From Drosophila persimilis (taxonomy: Eukaryota > Arthropoda > Insecta > Diptera > Drosophilidae), in NCBI RefSeq assembly GCF_003286085.1, contig NW_020825321.1:1302001-1366000 (forward strand): DNA of 64,000 bases. Reading direction: 5' to 3'. Below, one piece after another: positions 9,602 through 21,025 of the stretch (its first letter is position 1; each line of letters begins with the position of its first letter). The notes beneath the pieces were generated by a model, which was not told the origin of the DNA, ran no database searches, and saw only the letters and a list, made by a program, of their open reading frames with translations. The position numbers and the translations under genes were made by a program.

Positions 9602-10834
9602 ACGAGGGGAGAGCCGGTGTGCATAGGGAATAAGTGAAAAGCAGTGAAAAGGGAACTAAGCATCAGCAGAAAACTTAAAATCAAGGATTAGCAGCCCAAA
9701 ATCAGAGCCCCGGCGAATAGCCAGCACCAATCTTTGATCCCTCGACTTGTTTACAGCTGAGGCTGGTTTACCTAATACCCCCCAAGCAACAGCCGCCGGC
9801 ACGTGTCCCAGACGCGGAAAACCACGCAACCAGCCACCTACGAGGCAGAAAGGGACGGGGAGAGACGCGGGAAACCACGTGGCCAGCCACCTACGCGGTA
9901 GAAAGAGACGGGAAGAGACGCCGAAGACACCGCGTGCCGGGAGAAAATGGCCGCGGACGGCGCCTACAACTTTGGCACGCGACGGCGACAAAGCGGCACC
10001 AGCGACAGAGCAGCAAAGCAGCAGCGACGGAAAAGCGAGACAGCGGCACCACCGACAGAGCAGTAAAGCAGCAGCGACAGAGCAGCGAGACAGCAGCAGA
10101 GCGGAGAAGAGCAGCAAGGCAGCAGCGACGGGGCAGCGAGACAGCGGCAGAGCGGAGAAGAGCAACAAAGCAGCAGCGGCGGCGCAGCGACAGAGCAGCA
10201 AAGCAGCAGCGGCGTGCCAGCGACAGAGCAGCGAGGCAGCGGCAGAGCGGAGAAGGCGCCGCGACAGAGCAGCGAGACAGGGACAGAGAAGCCAAGCAGC
10301 GAAGCAGCGGTAGAACAACGGAGCAGCGAGGGACAGCCGGCGAACGCAGAGGAGCAGCTACATGGCAGAGGAGCCCTCGGTCACAAAGGGATGGCCACGG
10401 CCAATATAAGGCGGAGCAGGAACACGAGTCAGGGAGTCACTTCGAGCAGTGAGGGAGTCACTACCGAGCAGTCAGGGATTCACTACCGAGCAGTCAGACA
10501 GTTACCACCGAGCAGTCAGACAGTTAATACCGAGCAGTCAGAGGAGTCACCACCGAGCAGTCAGGGAGTCACTACCGAGGAGTCAGCCAGTTAATACCGA
10601 GCAGTCAGAGAGTTATTACCGAGCAGTCGGAGAGTTTCAATCGAGCTTCCACAGGAACCGTTCCCTGTACCGTGCCGCGTATCCTTCGACAGGACCCCCC
10701 ACCTCAGTGCCGTGTATCCTAGTATAGGATCTGCGATCCACCCAGTGCCGTTTATCCTAGTACAGGAGCCCCCGACCCAGTACCGTGCTGATAACGACTC
10801 GCACCGGTGCCCCGATTAGTGGCACAGGATCAGG
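9602..10834 (+). other. Long Ty3 leader with two repeat arrays
   Basis: This untranslated leader lies between the PBS and gag. It contains a GCAGCGACAGAGCAG-type purine-rich array (about 9985-10330), a TCAG-rich minisatellite (10428-10640), and three imprecise repeats with ATCCTAGTATAGGA-like cores at about 10660-10790. Frames open through the first array (9747-10313 plus, 10318-9656 minus) follow from its triplet-like composition and are not credible genes. Confidence 0.7.
10428..10640 (+). repeat. 22-25 bp minisatellite (CCGAGCAGTCAG core)
   Basis: About nine units share the core GAGCAGTCAG followed by AGTT or AGTCAC and TACC. They alternate between about 22 and 25 bp. The array sits in the leader between PBS and gag, the same place where the gypsy element carries its su(Hw) binding array. 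The unit does not resemble the su(Hw) site. Confidence 0.85.
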
Positions 10835-12239
10835 ATGAACATCCGCTGGATAGCGTCCCGCAGGAAGGACGAGCTGCAGAGCCTGGCTAAGGAGTTTGGA
10901 CTAGGAGAAACTGGGACTGTAGAGGATCTACGGAGCCGGATCACCGCATTCATCGCACGCCCTGGGAACCCCGAAGCCGTGCAGCCTTGCCTGCACTTTG
11001 GCTACGCACTTTGTGAACATACCGAGCCCCAGGGACCACCGGAGCCCAGCCACGTCACCCGGGCCAGGGAGCCGGAAGAAGATGGAAGACAGCAAGGAGG
11101 GACCAAAACTGCGATTGATTATACCCGAGCTGCATAGCACGAGCCAAGTGTCCACTCACGGATACCGCGAGACAGCAACCGAGACACCGGCCGCCCAGGA
11201 CGAGCAACCACAACGAGCTGCCCAAGGACCACTCCAAGGAACCAGACCAGAGGGGTCCAGCAAGCACCACGAGCCAGGACCCACTACCACTGGACCCCTG
11301 GCCACGCCTAGCCACCAGACAACCACGGAAGGAGAACAGCCACGTTTTACACAGGGACGTCCCGGAGGGGGTGAGATCTCGTACACGTTACTGGCGGACA
11401 AACGCCGGAAATGGGGATTTACTTTCGACGGCCACGCGGACCCGCTAGCGTTCATCGAAAGGCTCGAGGAGCGAGTGGAATCATACGGCGGGAGCCCAGA
11501 GCAGTTGGCGCGAGCCATCTCCGATCTCCTTACAGGTAAGGCCGAAGGATGGTTCCGAACTTTTCAGATGTAGGGACAGAATTGGACAGACTTTCGGAAA
11601 GAATTTCTAGAATTCTTCCTGCCCCCCAGATAGTTCCAGCGACTGGAAGACACCATACGAAGTCGGGAACAGAAGCAGAAGGAATCCTTCCGGGATTACC
11701 TTATCGAGTTACGTCTGATGATGCAGCGAGCCCAGTACACTCGGGAACAGGAACTCGAACGGATCTACGAAAATCTCCGCCCGGAGTATCAAATGTACAC
11801 GCGCAGACAGGATTTCCGATCCCTTACAGAATTGACCCAGCTCGTCTCCGCCTATGAAACCGCGCGGGACCGAGAAGCACTTCGCAGCATCGGGACGACG
11901 CAGAACCATCGACCCCGTGCCGCCTTTACCGGCAATGGAACCAACCCCCAACGAGGCAACACACACGAGACACCCGGGAAAACCAAGATCGCCAACCGAG
12001 GAATCGGCCAGGAGGAAGAGCAAGCGATCGATGTACAACGAGCCTGCCGGAACTGCGGGGAAAACGGCCATTTTAGTGGTGCGTGCACAAACCGACGGAA
12101 GCTGTTCTGTTGGGAATGTGGCCACCGAGGGGTCCGGACCATCAACTGCTGCCGGAAACCCGCGTCGGGAAACGGGTCGGGTCCGCCCAACTGGGACATG
12201 GAAGGCGGCGTGCACCCAGGAACAGGAGAAACCCACCCA
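10835..12239 (+). pseudogene. gag: Ty3/Gypsy Gag, broken
   Basis: ATG 10835 opens a SAP-like N-terminus (RKDELQSLAKEFGL, TVEDLRSRITAF). The frame then shifts near 11000. The Gag core follows at about 11410-11860: FDGHADPLAFIERLEERV, LTGKAEGWF and FRDYLIELRLMMQR, with two in-frame TAG stops at 11571-11573 and about 11631. Two zinc knuckles lie at 12043-12165 (CRNCGENGHFSGAC and a second altered one, CWECGHRGVRTINC). This is the usual order of a Ty3/Gypsy Gag, whose job is particle assembly and genome packaging. The stops and frameshift make it non-functional. Confidence 0.8.
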
Positions 12240-12600
12240 TTAAGCATGACCGGAGAAAGGATCGCTGCCCTGGTGGACATCAATGGGAGAGCATTTGCTG
12301 CCACCCGCGAAACTGGAGCCACACGATCCTTCATCAGTGAGCGGCTGGTGAAGGAGATAGGGACGACCAAGAACAGGCGAGAGGTGAGGACCAGGATTCG
12401 CCTGGCAGATGGAACCAGGAAGGAGATCAACCAAGCGATAGCAGTCACAATGCGCCTGGATCAACAAAAAACACAGGTATCTCTTCTTATACTCCCCACG
12501 GTATTAGACGACTTCATCTTGGGACTCGACTTCCTCTGTGGCATCCGCGCAAGGATCCAATGTGGACGGGCATATCTGCAGCTGAAGTTGCAGCAGAAAC
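12240..12600 (+). pseudogene. pol: Ty3/Gypsy aspartyl protease, active-site Asp changed
   Basis: It continues in the Gag frame (11718-13082 is open). The active-site region reads RETGATRSFISERLV, where the family has DTGA, so the catalytic Asp is replaced by Glu (GAA at 12308-12310). The second conserved motif, FILGLDFL, is present at about 12514-12537. The protease would release Gag and Pol proteins; this version is probably inactive. Confidence 0.75.
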
Positions 12601-12910
12601 CCGCCGGGACGATACCATCATGCACCGCCCAGCCACTCCCACGGTCCGTCACGTTTGCGGACTCCACTGCCATCCGAGACCAGCACCAGACCAACACCCC
12701 ACAGCCAACCACGAACCATCCAACCGCCGCAACAACAAGGCCTTACCAGACAAGATCAAGCAACAACCCCAGGACTACGCCACCACAACAGGACACGAAG
12801 AAAGCTACGACGGAAAGAACTGCGATACCGATGGATCCAACCAATGCCAGTTCCCCGGAACGAATCCCGACACCAACAGGACAACACAACACAACAAAGA
12901 CTTTGGCAGA

Positions 12911-13335
12911 GACAGCTACGGCTCCACTGGATCAATCCAGGGTCAGCTCGTCGAACCAGGAGTCACCAACAGGACACAGCAGGAAGCAAGGGACTTTGGA
13001 AGAGACAGCTAGGGCTCCACTGGATCAATCCAGGGCCAGCTCGTCGAACAAGGAGTCACCAACCGGACACCGCAGGAAGTAAAGGACTTTGGCAGAGACA
13101 GCTGCGGCCCCGCGGGAACAATCCAAGGCCAGCTCGTCGAACCAGGAGTCACCAACAGGACACCGCAGAAAGCAGAAGACTTCGGCAGAGATAGCTGCGG
13201 TTCTACTGGACCAATCCAGGGCCAGCTCATCGAACCGGGAGTCAGGAATCACCAGGATACTCCAGCAAAGATAGCTGCGGCCCCGCGGGGTCAATCCAGG
13301 GCCAGCTCATCGAACCGGGAGTCACCACGTAGTAA
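12911..13335 (+). repeat. 93-bp (31-codon) minisatellite between protease and RT
   Basis: Units start at GA(C/T)AGCT at 12911, 13004, 13096, 13190 and 13270, giving spacings of 93, 92, 94 and 80 bp. The translated unit in the protease frame is about 31 residues with a PLDQSRASSSN core. Indels in units 2-4 break the frame between protease and RT. Confidence 0.85.
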
Positions 13336-13344
13336 CCCAACACG

Positions 13345-14404
13345 ACAGACATCACGCAAGCCACGAACCCCGATACCACAGGATGAGATCACAGAAACCC
13401 CGACGACGGACTACCAACTGGAGCCATTAGCCGACGCCGAGATAGCTCGGGAACGCAACCCGTTTCGCCCAGCCGACTCGGATGACTACGAGAACGCGAT
13501 CTTGGCCGCCATTACCGCCCTGGAACTGGAGGACCTATCGCCGTGGCAGCAAGACCCAGACCCCGAACCACCCCCCACGCCGTGGGCAGGCAAGTTTCTG
13601 GAAGAAGAATTGGCGAAATTCGACGGACTAACTGGAGTTTTCCCCATCGCCGAACACACGATCACAATGCGAGACAACAGGCCCGTGAAGCAGCGCTACT
13701 TCCCGAAGAACCCGGCCATGCAGAAGATCATCAACGCACAGGTGGACGAGCTGCTCCGGGACGGAAGGATCGAACCATCCCAAAGTCCCCACAGTGCCCC
13801 AATCGTTTTGGTAGGAAAGAAGACCGGAGAAATGCGAATGTGCGAGGATTATCGCCAGCTAAATGCCCGCTCGGTGCCTGCCGCGTATCCGCTGCCACGG
13901 ATTAACCACATTCTCGAGAGACTACGCCACGCTCGCTACATCTCCACGCTGGACCTCAAAAACGGATACTGGCAGATCCCGGTGGCCAAGAGCAGCAGAG
14001 AGGCAACAGCATTTACCGTCCCCGGCAGAGGACTCTTCCAGTGGAAGGTCATGCCTTTCGGCCTGCACTCAGCCCCAGAGACGTTCCAGCGAGCCTTGGA
14101 CAGCGTCATCGGACCCACCATGGAGCCGTACGCGTTCGCGTATCTCGACGACATCATCGTCATCGGAGCCACACTAGAAGAACACATCGACCACCTTCGC
14201 GAGGTCTTCAGGAGGCTGCGAGAGGCGAACCTCCGACTAAACCGAAACAAGTGTAGTTTCTTCAGGAAGAGTTTAGTCTACCTCGGCCATATCATCAGCG
14301 AACAAGGCATCCACACGGACCCAGACAAGGTCAGCGCAGTCCAGAAACTAGCACCGCCCACCACACTGAAAGAACTGCGACGCTGCATCGGGATGGCATC
14401 CTGA
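13345..14404 (+). pseudogene. pol: Ty3/Gypsy reverse transcriptase, near-intact palm
   Basis: The open frame is in a different phase from the protease. It shows the Ty3-type RT blocks: RYFPKNPAMQKIINAQVDEL, LVGKKTGEMRMCEDYRQLN, ISTLDLKNGYWQIPV, VMPFGLHSAPETFQ, YLDDIIV (catalytic YLDD at about 14143) and YLGHIISEQG. A TGG-to-TGA change ends the frame at 14402-14404; the duplicated unit at 17098 keeps TGG. Role: synthesis of cDNA from the tRNA-Lys primer. The catalytic aspartates are all present, so the palm itself looks intact while the flanks are broken. Confidence 0.85.
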
Positions 14405-16187
14405 TACCGACGTTTCGTCCCCAACTTCGCCACGGTGGTCCAGCCCATGACCAACCTGCTCAAAAAGGATCAAAAGTGGGAGTGGACAGACGAACAACAT
14501 CAGGCATTCGAGACTCTCAAGGAGAGACTCACGCAAGCACCAGTCCTGGCATGCCCCGACTTCGCCGAGCGATTCGTACTCCAAACGGACGCTAGTTCGT
14601 ATGGCCTCGGAGCAGTGTTGACACAACAGATCGACGGAGCAGAAAGAGTCATCGCCTACGCAAGCCGTCGACTACTCAAGGCAGAGGAAAACTACTCGGC
14701 CACCGAGAAATCCGGAAGCTCCGATGCTTCCTGAAAGGATACCACTTCGATGTAATCACGGATCACCTCATCTTGAAGTGGTTGAACTCCATCGATAATC
14801 CAACGGGACGCATCGCCCGCTGGGCCTTGGAGCTCCAGCAATATCGTTTTGACATCCACTACCGCCGAGAAGGCCAGAACGTTGTGGCTGAAGCCCTCTC
14901 ACGACAGCCAGTAGAAACCCTGCAGTGAGTGGACGAGGACCGGGACCCCTGCCCCTGCCCCTGGCTGCAGAAGCTCCGCAAGCGGATCCAGGAACAGCCG
15001 GAAGGGCATCCGGAGTTCATCATCGAGAGCGACCAAATATACAAACGAGCCAGCAGCAGAACCAGCGAAGAAGACCCTATCAAATGGAAACTATGTGAAC
15101 AGGGACCACCGCCGACGCGTGCTAGAAGAGTGCCACGACCATCCGACAGCAGGACACCTCGGGATCAGGAAGACAGCGACACGAATAGCCCAGAGGTACT
15201 CGAACTGCACCGAGATATCGCCCGATATATCCGGCAGTGCGCCAAGTGCCAGCAGTACAAGGTAAGCCAAACCAAACCAGGAGGAAAGATGCATACCCGA
15301 CAAGCCCAAGAACCATTGGACATCGTCTGCGCCGACTTCATCGGACCATTGCCCCGATCCAAACACGGCAATACTATGTTGCTGGTGTTCTTCGACGCTT
15401 TCAGCAAGTGTGTGGAGTTGGTCCCCCTCCAGAGACAGAGATCCCAACCGACAAGGCCAAGCGACTCAAGGAAATCGTCGACATCGTACAGGAAAATACC
15501 CAGTAGGCATCACAGACGCAGAGCAGGACCTACAACCTACGTCGACGCGAATGGAGACCCAACGTCGGACAACGACACAGCAAGCGGCGACGTGGTACAG
15601 CTCCTAGGAGAGGACGACACCACTCCGCTACGGATCCGCGACAGCAATCTGGACGAAGCGTTGCCCCGACGGCTCTGGAACATCGCCCTTCAGGGCGAGG
15701 ACGAGCCACCGACACGCGTAACCGGCAATGAGCTGCCCCAGCTACTCCAGGAACTCGGCCTGGAGGACGGACCCGTGTCCCCGATACCCAGGGATGACGG
15801 GGACGAGGAGGTAGCCCGAATTCTGGGAGGGCAGGAGAACCCAAACGGCCCGATCCCGGACACCAGGTGGGACGACGGCTGGCACGCCCAACTGCAGGAG
15901 TGGGACGCGCAGGAGGAGGCGGCAGCCCCGGAAAGCACCAATGAAGTGGATATCGCCAGTTCCCACCGACCACAACGCCACGAACCCGGACCCGACGAGC
16001 TGCACGGCCCGAGAGGCCGAACCAGGAAACCCGAGCCAACCAAAGGAAGACAGCGACCTCTCATTGGGCTTGCAAGAGGCAGAGGCGGGCGTACTGCTCA
16101 CAGCGTTCGAGGAGATGCCCGAGCTAAACGTGTTGCGGGAAGAACAGGCATGGCCAATCGCCCCCATTATTATCTCATTATTACCTA
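14405..16187 (+). pseudogene. pol: Ty3 RNase H and integrase, frameshifted and deleted (unit 1)
   Basis: RNase H reads FVLQTDASSYGLGAVL, then a 25-bp deletion at about 14706 removes the ECLAIVWAI segment. After ETLQ comes an in-frame TGA (14926-14928) found in all three units. The integrase zinc region (QCAKCQQYKVS) and the first catalytic Asp block (VCADFIGPLP) follow, but the core after FFDAFSK is replaced by a deletion junction. The 14929-16188 frame then runs through an acidic Pro/Asp/Glu-rich tail into the LTR. Integrase cannot be active: the second Asp and the Glu of the DDE triad are missing. Compare unit 3, which keeps CDNGTQF. Confidence 0.75.
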
Positions 16188-16953
16188 ATTTTTATTACTA
16201 CTATTTTTATCATTATAACAACACTGAATGACAACGCTGAATCCTTATTTTCCCCAAATTAAAGTAAGAAATAGGCTAAGAGAACTCCAAAATAGTGAGG
16301 CCTTTTTACTTAGCAGTATAATTAAGAGAACCAACACGGAAGAGAGACGCATACTACGGCCACGCAGCAAAGAGAGCCAGCATGGAAGAGAGCAAAGCGG
16401 CAGAGAAGCCGTCGATCGGTCTTACGCCTACGCAGCTGAGGGAGAGAGCCGACGGCGAAGCATGGCAGAGGCCTGGCACGGTCCAGCGTGGGCCAGGCTT
16501 GGGAGTGATCTCCGAGGGCTGAGCCAGAACGGTTGTACCAAATAGGCAGTGCACCGACCCCGCGCGAAGTGAAAAGTAAGACGTGACCGCAGTGACGAGG
16601 ACCCGCCGCAGGACCCAAAGGAGGGAAACCAGGGTGAGCCACCTCACGTATGTGAGCTCTGGGGGGATAGATCGGTGCCGTAGGCAGGGTATAAGCTCAG
16701 GAGCAGAAGTTTCCCACAGTGTTAAATGCATATCGATATCCACATGGTGTCTATGATATTTTTGTCGTATTCCCCCGCTGCCGGCGCGGGGTTTTAAGTA
16801 GGCGATCCGAAAACAATAAAGACACCCACCTCAACCCACCGGTTTCCGTAATTTCGCCCGTAGGAGTCCCTCACCCCCTCCCCCTCTCTTCGCTATTCCC
16901 TGGGGGCCCGGCGAAGTGGATGTGAGTCGTGGTTCATGCGGCATCCACCAAGC
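16165..16953 (+). repeat. Truncated Ty3 LTR (unit 1)
   Basis: It matches the 5' LTR from the TTATTATCTC block through AATAAAGACACC and the first 82-bp repeat, then stops at 16953. It lacks the LTR 5' end and last about 440 bp. The empty LOA target site (ACTACTATTTTTATC) is seen here uninterrupted. Confidence 0.8.
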
Positions 16954-17094
16954 GAAAAAAGTGTGGTTTCTTCAGGAAGAGTTTAGTCTACCTCAGCCAT
17001 GTCATCAGCGAACAAGGCATCCACACGGACCCAGACAAGGTCAGCGCAGTCCAGAAACTAGCACCGCCCACCAGAACTGAGACGCTGCATCGGG

Positions 17095-17655
17095 ATGGCA
17101 TCCTGGTACCGACGCTTCGTCCACAACTTCGCCACGGTGGTCCAGCCCATGACCAACCTGCTCAAAAAGGATCAAAAGTGGGAGTGGACAGACGAACAAC
17201 ATCAGGCATTCGAGACTCTCAAGGAAAGACTCACGCAAGCACCAGTCCTGCCATGCCCCGACTTCGCCGAGCGATTCGTACTCCAAACGGACGCTAGTTC
17301 GTATGGCCTCGGAGCAGTGTTGACACAACAGATCGACGGAGCAGAAAGAGTCATCGCCTACGCAAGCCGTCGACTACTCAAGGCAGAGGAAAACTACTCG
17401 GCCACCGAGAAAGAGTGCCTTGCCATAGTCTGGGCAATCCGGAAGCTCCGATGCTTCCTGAAAGGATACCACTTCGATGTAATCACGGATCACCTCATCT
17501 TGAAGTGGTTGAACTCCATCGATAATCCAACGGGGCGCATCGCCCGCTGGGCCTTGGAGCTCCAGCAATATCGTTTTGACATCCACTACCGCCGAGAAGG
17601 CCAGAACGTTGTGGCTGAAGCCCTCTCACGACAGCCAGTAGAAACCCTGCAGTGA
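17095..17655 (+). pseudogene. pol: Ty3 RNase H, intact frame (unit 2)
   Basis: This is a 186-residue open frame covering the RT connection and RNase H: SWYRRFVHNFATVVQPMTNL, FVLQTDASSYGLGAVL, SATEKECLAIVWAIRKLR, DVITDHLILKWL, and NVVAEALSRQP at the end of the domain. The aspartates and Glu of the active site (TDAS, TEKE, TDH) are visible. It is cut off from RT by the tandem junction and from integrase by the shared TGA at 17653-17655, so it is an isolated domain without a promoter of its own. Confidence 0.8.
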
Positions 17656-18891
17656 GTGGACGAGGACCGGGACCCCTGCCCCTGCCCCTGGCTGCAGAAG
17701 CTCCGCAAGCGGATCCAGGAACAGCCGGAAGGGCATCCGGAGTTCATCATCGAGAGCGACCAAATATACAAACGAGCCAGCAGCAGAACCAGCGAAGAAG
17801 ACCCTATCAAATGGAAACTATGTGAACAGGGACCACCGCCGACGCGTGCTAGAAGAGTGCCACGACCATCCGACAGCAGGACACCTCGGGATCAGGAAGA
17901 CAGCGACACGAATAGCCCAGAGGTACTCGAACTGCACCGAGATATCGCCCGATATATCCGGCAGTGCGCCAAGTGCCAGCAGTACAAGGTAAGCCAAACC
18001 AAACCAGGAGGAAAGATGCACACCCGACAAGCCCAAGAACCATTGGACATCGTCTGCGCCGACTTCATCGGACCATTGCCCCGAACCAAACACGGCAATA
18101 CTATGTTGCTGGTGTTCTTCGACGCTTTCAGCAAGTGGGTGGAGTTGGTCCCCCTCCAGAGACAGAGATCCCAACCGACAAGGCCAAGCGACTCAAGGAA
18201 ATCGTCGACATCGTACAGGAAAATACCCAGTAGGCATCACAGACGCAGAGCAGGACCTACAACCTACGTCGACGCGAATGGAGACCCAACGTCGGACAAC
18301 GACACAGCAAGCGGCGACGTGGTACAGCTCCTAGGAGAGGACGACACCACTCCGCTACGGATCCGCGACAGCAATCTGGACGAAGCGTTGCCCCGACGGC
18401 TCTGGAACATCGCCCTTCAGGGCGAGGACGAGCCACCGACACGCGTAACCGGCAATGAGCTGCCCCAGCTACTCCAGGAACTCGGCCTGGAGGACGGACC
18501 CGTGTCCCCGATACCCAGGGATGACGGGGACGAGGAGGTAGCCCGAATTCTGGGAGGGCAGGAGAACCCAAACGGCCCGATCCCGGACACCAGGTGGGAC
18601 GACGGCTGGCACGCCCAACTGCAGGAGTGGGACGCGCAGGAGGAGGCGGCAGCCCCGGAAAGCACCAATGAAGTGGATATCGCCAGTTCCCACCGACCAC
18701 AACGCCACGAACCCGGACCCGACGAGCTGCACGGCCCGAGAGGCCGAACCAGGAAACCCGAGCCAACCAAAGGAAGACAGCGACCTCTTATTGGGCTTGC
18801 AAGAGGCAGAGGCGGGCGTACTGCTCACAGCGTTCGAGGAGATGCCCGAGCTAAACGTGTTGCGGGAAGAACAGGCATGGCCAATCGCCCC
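17656..18891 (+). pseudogene. pol: Ty3 integrase remnant and acidic tail (unit 2)
   Basis: Same content as unit 1: pre-integrase region, CAKCQQYKVSQ zinc half-site, VCADFIGPLP, then the deletion after FSKWVELVP and a long tail rich in Asp/Glu/Pro/Arg. A frameshift near 17823 (compare the frame beginning at 20573) scrambles the HHCC part. The DDE core is lost. Confidence 0.75.
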
Positions 18892-19680
18892 CATTATTAT
18901 CTCATTATTACCTAATTTTTATTACTACTATTTTTATCATTATAACAACACTGAATGACAACGCTGAATCCTTATTTTCCCCAAATTAAAGTAAGAAATA
19001 GGCTAAGAGAACTCCAAAATAGTGAGGCCTTTTTACTTAGCAGTATAATTAAGAGAACCAACACGGAAGAGAGACGCATACTACGGCCACGCAGCAAAGA
19101 GAGCCAGCATGGAAGAGAGCAAAGCGGCAGAGAAGCCGTCGATCGGTCTTACGCCTACGCAGCTGAGGGAGAGAGCCGACGGCGAAGCATGGCAGAGACC
19201 TGGCACGGTCCAGCGTGGGCCAGGCTTGGGAGTGATCTCCGAGGGCTGAGCCAGAACGATTGTACCAAATAGGCAGTGCACCGACCCCGCGCGAAGTGAA
19301 AAGTAAGCCGTGACCGCAGTGACGAGGACCCGCCGCAGGACCCAAAGGAGGGAAACCAGGGTGAGCCACCTCACGTATGTGAGCTCTGGGGGGATAGATC
19401 GGTGCCGTAGGCAGGGTATAAGCTCAGGAGCAGAAGTTTCCCACAGTGTTAAATGCATATCGATATCCACATGGTGTCTATGATATTTTTGTCGTATTCC
19501 CCCGCTGCCGGCGCGGGGTTTTAAGTAGGCGATCCGAAAACAATAAAGACACCCACCTCAACCCACCGGTTTCCGAAATTTCGCCCGTAGGAGTCCCTCA
19601 CCCCCTCCCCCTCTCTTCGCTATTCCCTGGGGGCCCGGCGAAGTGGATGTGAGTCGTGGTTCATGCGGCATCCACCAAGC
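18892..19680 (+). repeat. Truncated Ty3 LTR (unit 2)
   Basis: Near-identical to 16165-16953, ending at the same truncation point. Confidence 0.8.
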
Positions 19681-19821
19681 GAAAAAAGTGTGGTTTCTTC
19701 AGGAAGAGTTTAGTCTACCTCAGCCATGTCATCAGCGAACAAGGCATCCACACGGACCCAGACAAGGTCAGCGCAGTCCAGAAACTAGCACCGCCCACCA
19801 GAACTGAGACGCTGCATCGGG

Positions 19822-20382
19822 ATGGCATCCTGGTACCGACGCTTCGTCCACAACTTCGCCACGGTGGTCCAGCCCATGACCAACCTGCTCAAAAAGGATC
19901 AAAAGTGGGAGTGGACAGACGAACAACATCAGGCATTCGAGACTCTCAAGGAAAGACTCACGGAAGCACCAGTCCTGCCATGCCCCGACTTCGCCGAGCG
20001 ATTCGTACTCCAAACGGACGCTAGTTCGTATGGCCTCGGAGCAGTGTTGACACAACAGATCGACGGAGCAGAAAGAGTCATCGCCTACGCAAGCCGTCGA
20101 CTACTCAAGGCAGAGGAAAACTACTCGGCCACCGAGAAAGAGTGCCTTGCCATAGTCTGGGCAATCCGGAAGCTCCGATGCTTCCTGGAAGGATACCACT
20201 TCGATGTAATCACGGATCACCTCATCTTGAAGTGGTTGAACTCCATCGATAATCCAACGGGGCGCATCGCCCGCTGGGCCTTGGAGCTCCAGCAATATCG
20301 GTTTGACATCCACTACCGCCGAGGAAGCCAGAACGTTGTGGCTGAAGCCCTCTCACGACAGCCAGTAGAAACCCTGCAGTGA
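19822..20382 (+). pseudogene. pol: Ty3 RNase H, intact frame (unit 3)
   Basis: This 186-residue frame is nearly identical to 17095-17655, with the same active-site blocks and the same terminal TGA. Small replacements include ERLTEAPVL and RRGSQNVV. It is isolated from RT by the tandem junction. Confidence 0.8.
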
Positions 20383-21025
20383 GTGGACGAGGACCGGGAC
20401 CCCTGCCCCTGCCCCTGGCTGCAGAAGCTCCGCAAGCGGATCCAGGAACAGCCGGAAGGTCATCCGGAGTTCATCATCGAGAGCGACCAAATATACAAAC
20501 GAGCCAGCAGCAGAACCAGCGAAGAAGACCCTATCAAATGGAAACTATGTGAACAGGGACCACCGCTGACGCGTGCTAGAAGAGTGCCACGACCATCCGA
20601 CAGCAGGACACCTCGGGATCAGGAAGACAGCGACACGAATAGCCCAGAGGTACTACTGGCCCGAACTGTACCGAGATATCGCCCGATATATCCGGCAGTG
20701 TGCCAAGTGCCAGCAGTACAAGGTAAGCCAAACCAAACCAGGAGGAAAGATGCACACCCGACAAGCCCAAGAACCATTGGACATCGTCTGCGCCGACTTC
20801 ATCGGACCATTGCCCCGAACCAAACACGGCAATACTATGTTGCTGGTGTTCTTCGACGCTTTCAGCAAGTGGGTGGAGTTGGTCCCCATCCGAAAGGCCA
20901 CCACCGCACTACTGGAGACCTCTTTCCGGGAACGGATCCTGAGCCGCTTCGGAACCGTACGGAAATTCGTATGCGACAACGGGACCCAATTCACAAGTCG
21001 CTCTTTCCGAAAGTTTTGCAAACAA
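20383..21025 (+). pseudogene. pol: Ty3 integrase N-terminal zinc and core fragment (unit 3)
   Basis: The frame from 20573 gives the best integrase in the Ty3 copies. It has an HHCC zinc domain (HDHPTAGHLGIRKTATRIAQ, CAKC), the first Asp in VCADFIGPLP, FFDAFSKWVELVPIRKATT, and the second Asp in VCDNGTQFTSRSF. It is cut after FCKQ by the junction with the LTR, so the catalytic Glu is absent. Upstream of 20573 the frame is broken. This copy shows what was deleted from units 1 and 2. Confidence 0.8.

Larger units (their letters stand above)
14244..16953 (+). repeat. Tandem unit 1: RT end-RNase H-integrase-partial LTR
   Basis: This is the template-like first unit, still contiguous with the element's RT. 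It corresponds base by base to 16954-19680 apart from small indels: a 25-bp deletion at about 14706 here and a few bases near 14362. It ends inside the LTR at CCACCAAGC (16953), where the next unit begins at GAAAAAAGTG. Confidence 0.85.
16954..19680 (+). repeat. Tandem unit 2 (2,727 bp)
   Basis: The same block as unit 1, joined head-to-tail, with very few differences. The junctions at 16953/16954 and 19680/19681 are identical: LTR ...CATCCACCAAGC to pol GAAAAAAGTG. Exact recurrence of this junction shows the array grew by unequal exchange or rolling-type amplification after one initial rearrangement. A collapsed or duplicated assembly could also produce it. Confidence 0.85.

Noticed and set aside
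9656..10318. Long open frames on both strands through the Ty3 leader
   Set aside because: They follow from the CAG/GCGACAG-type repeat; composition is Arg/Gln/Ala or Leu/Cys only and no family motif is present.
15530..16064. Minus-strand frames over the Ty3 tail (repeated at 18257-18770)
   Set aside because: Arg/Pro/Ser-rich shadows of the acidic plus-strand tail; they recur only because the unit is duplicated.
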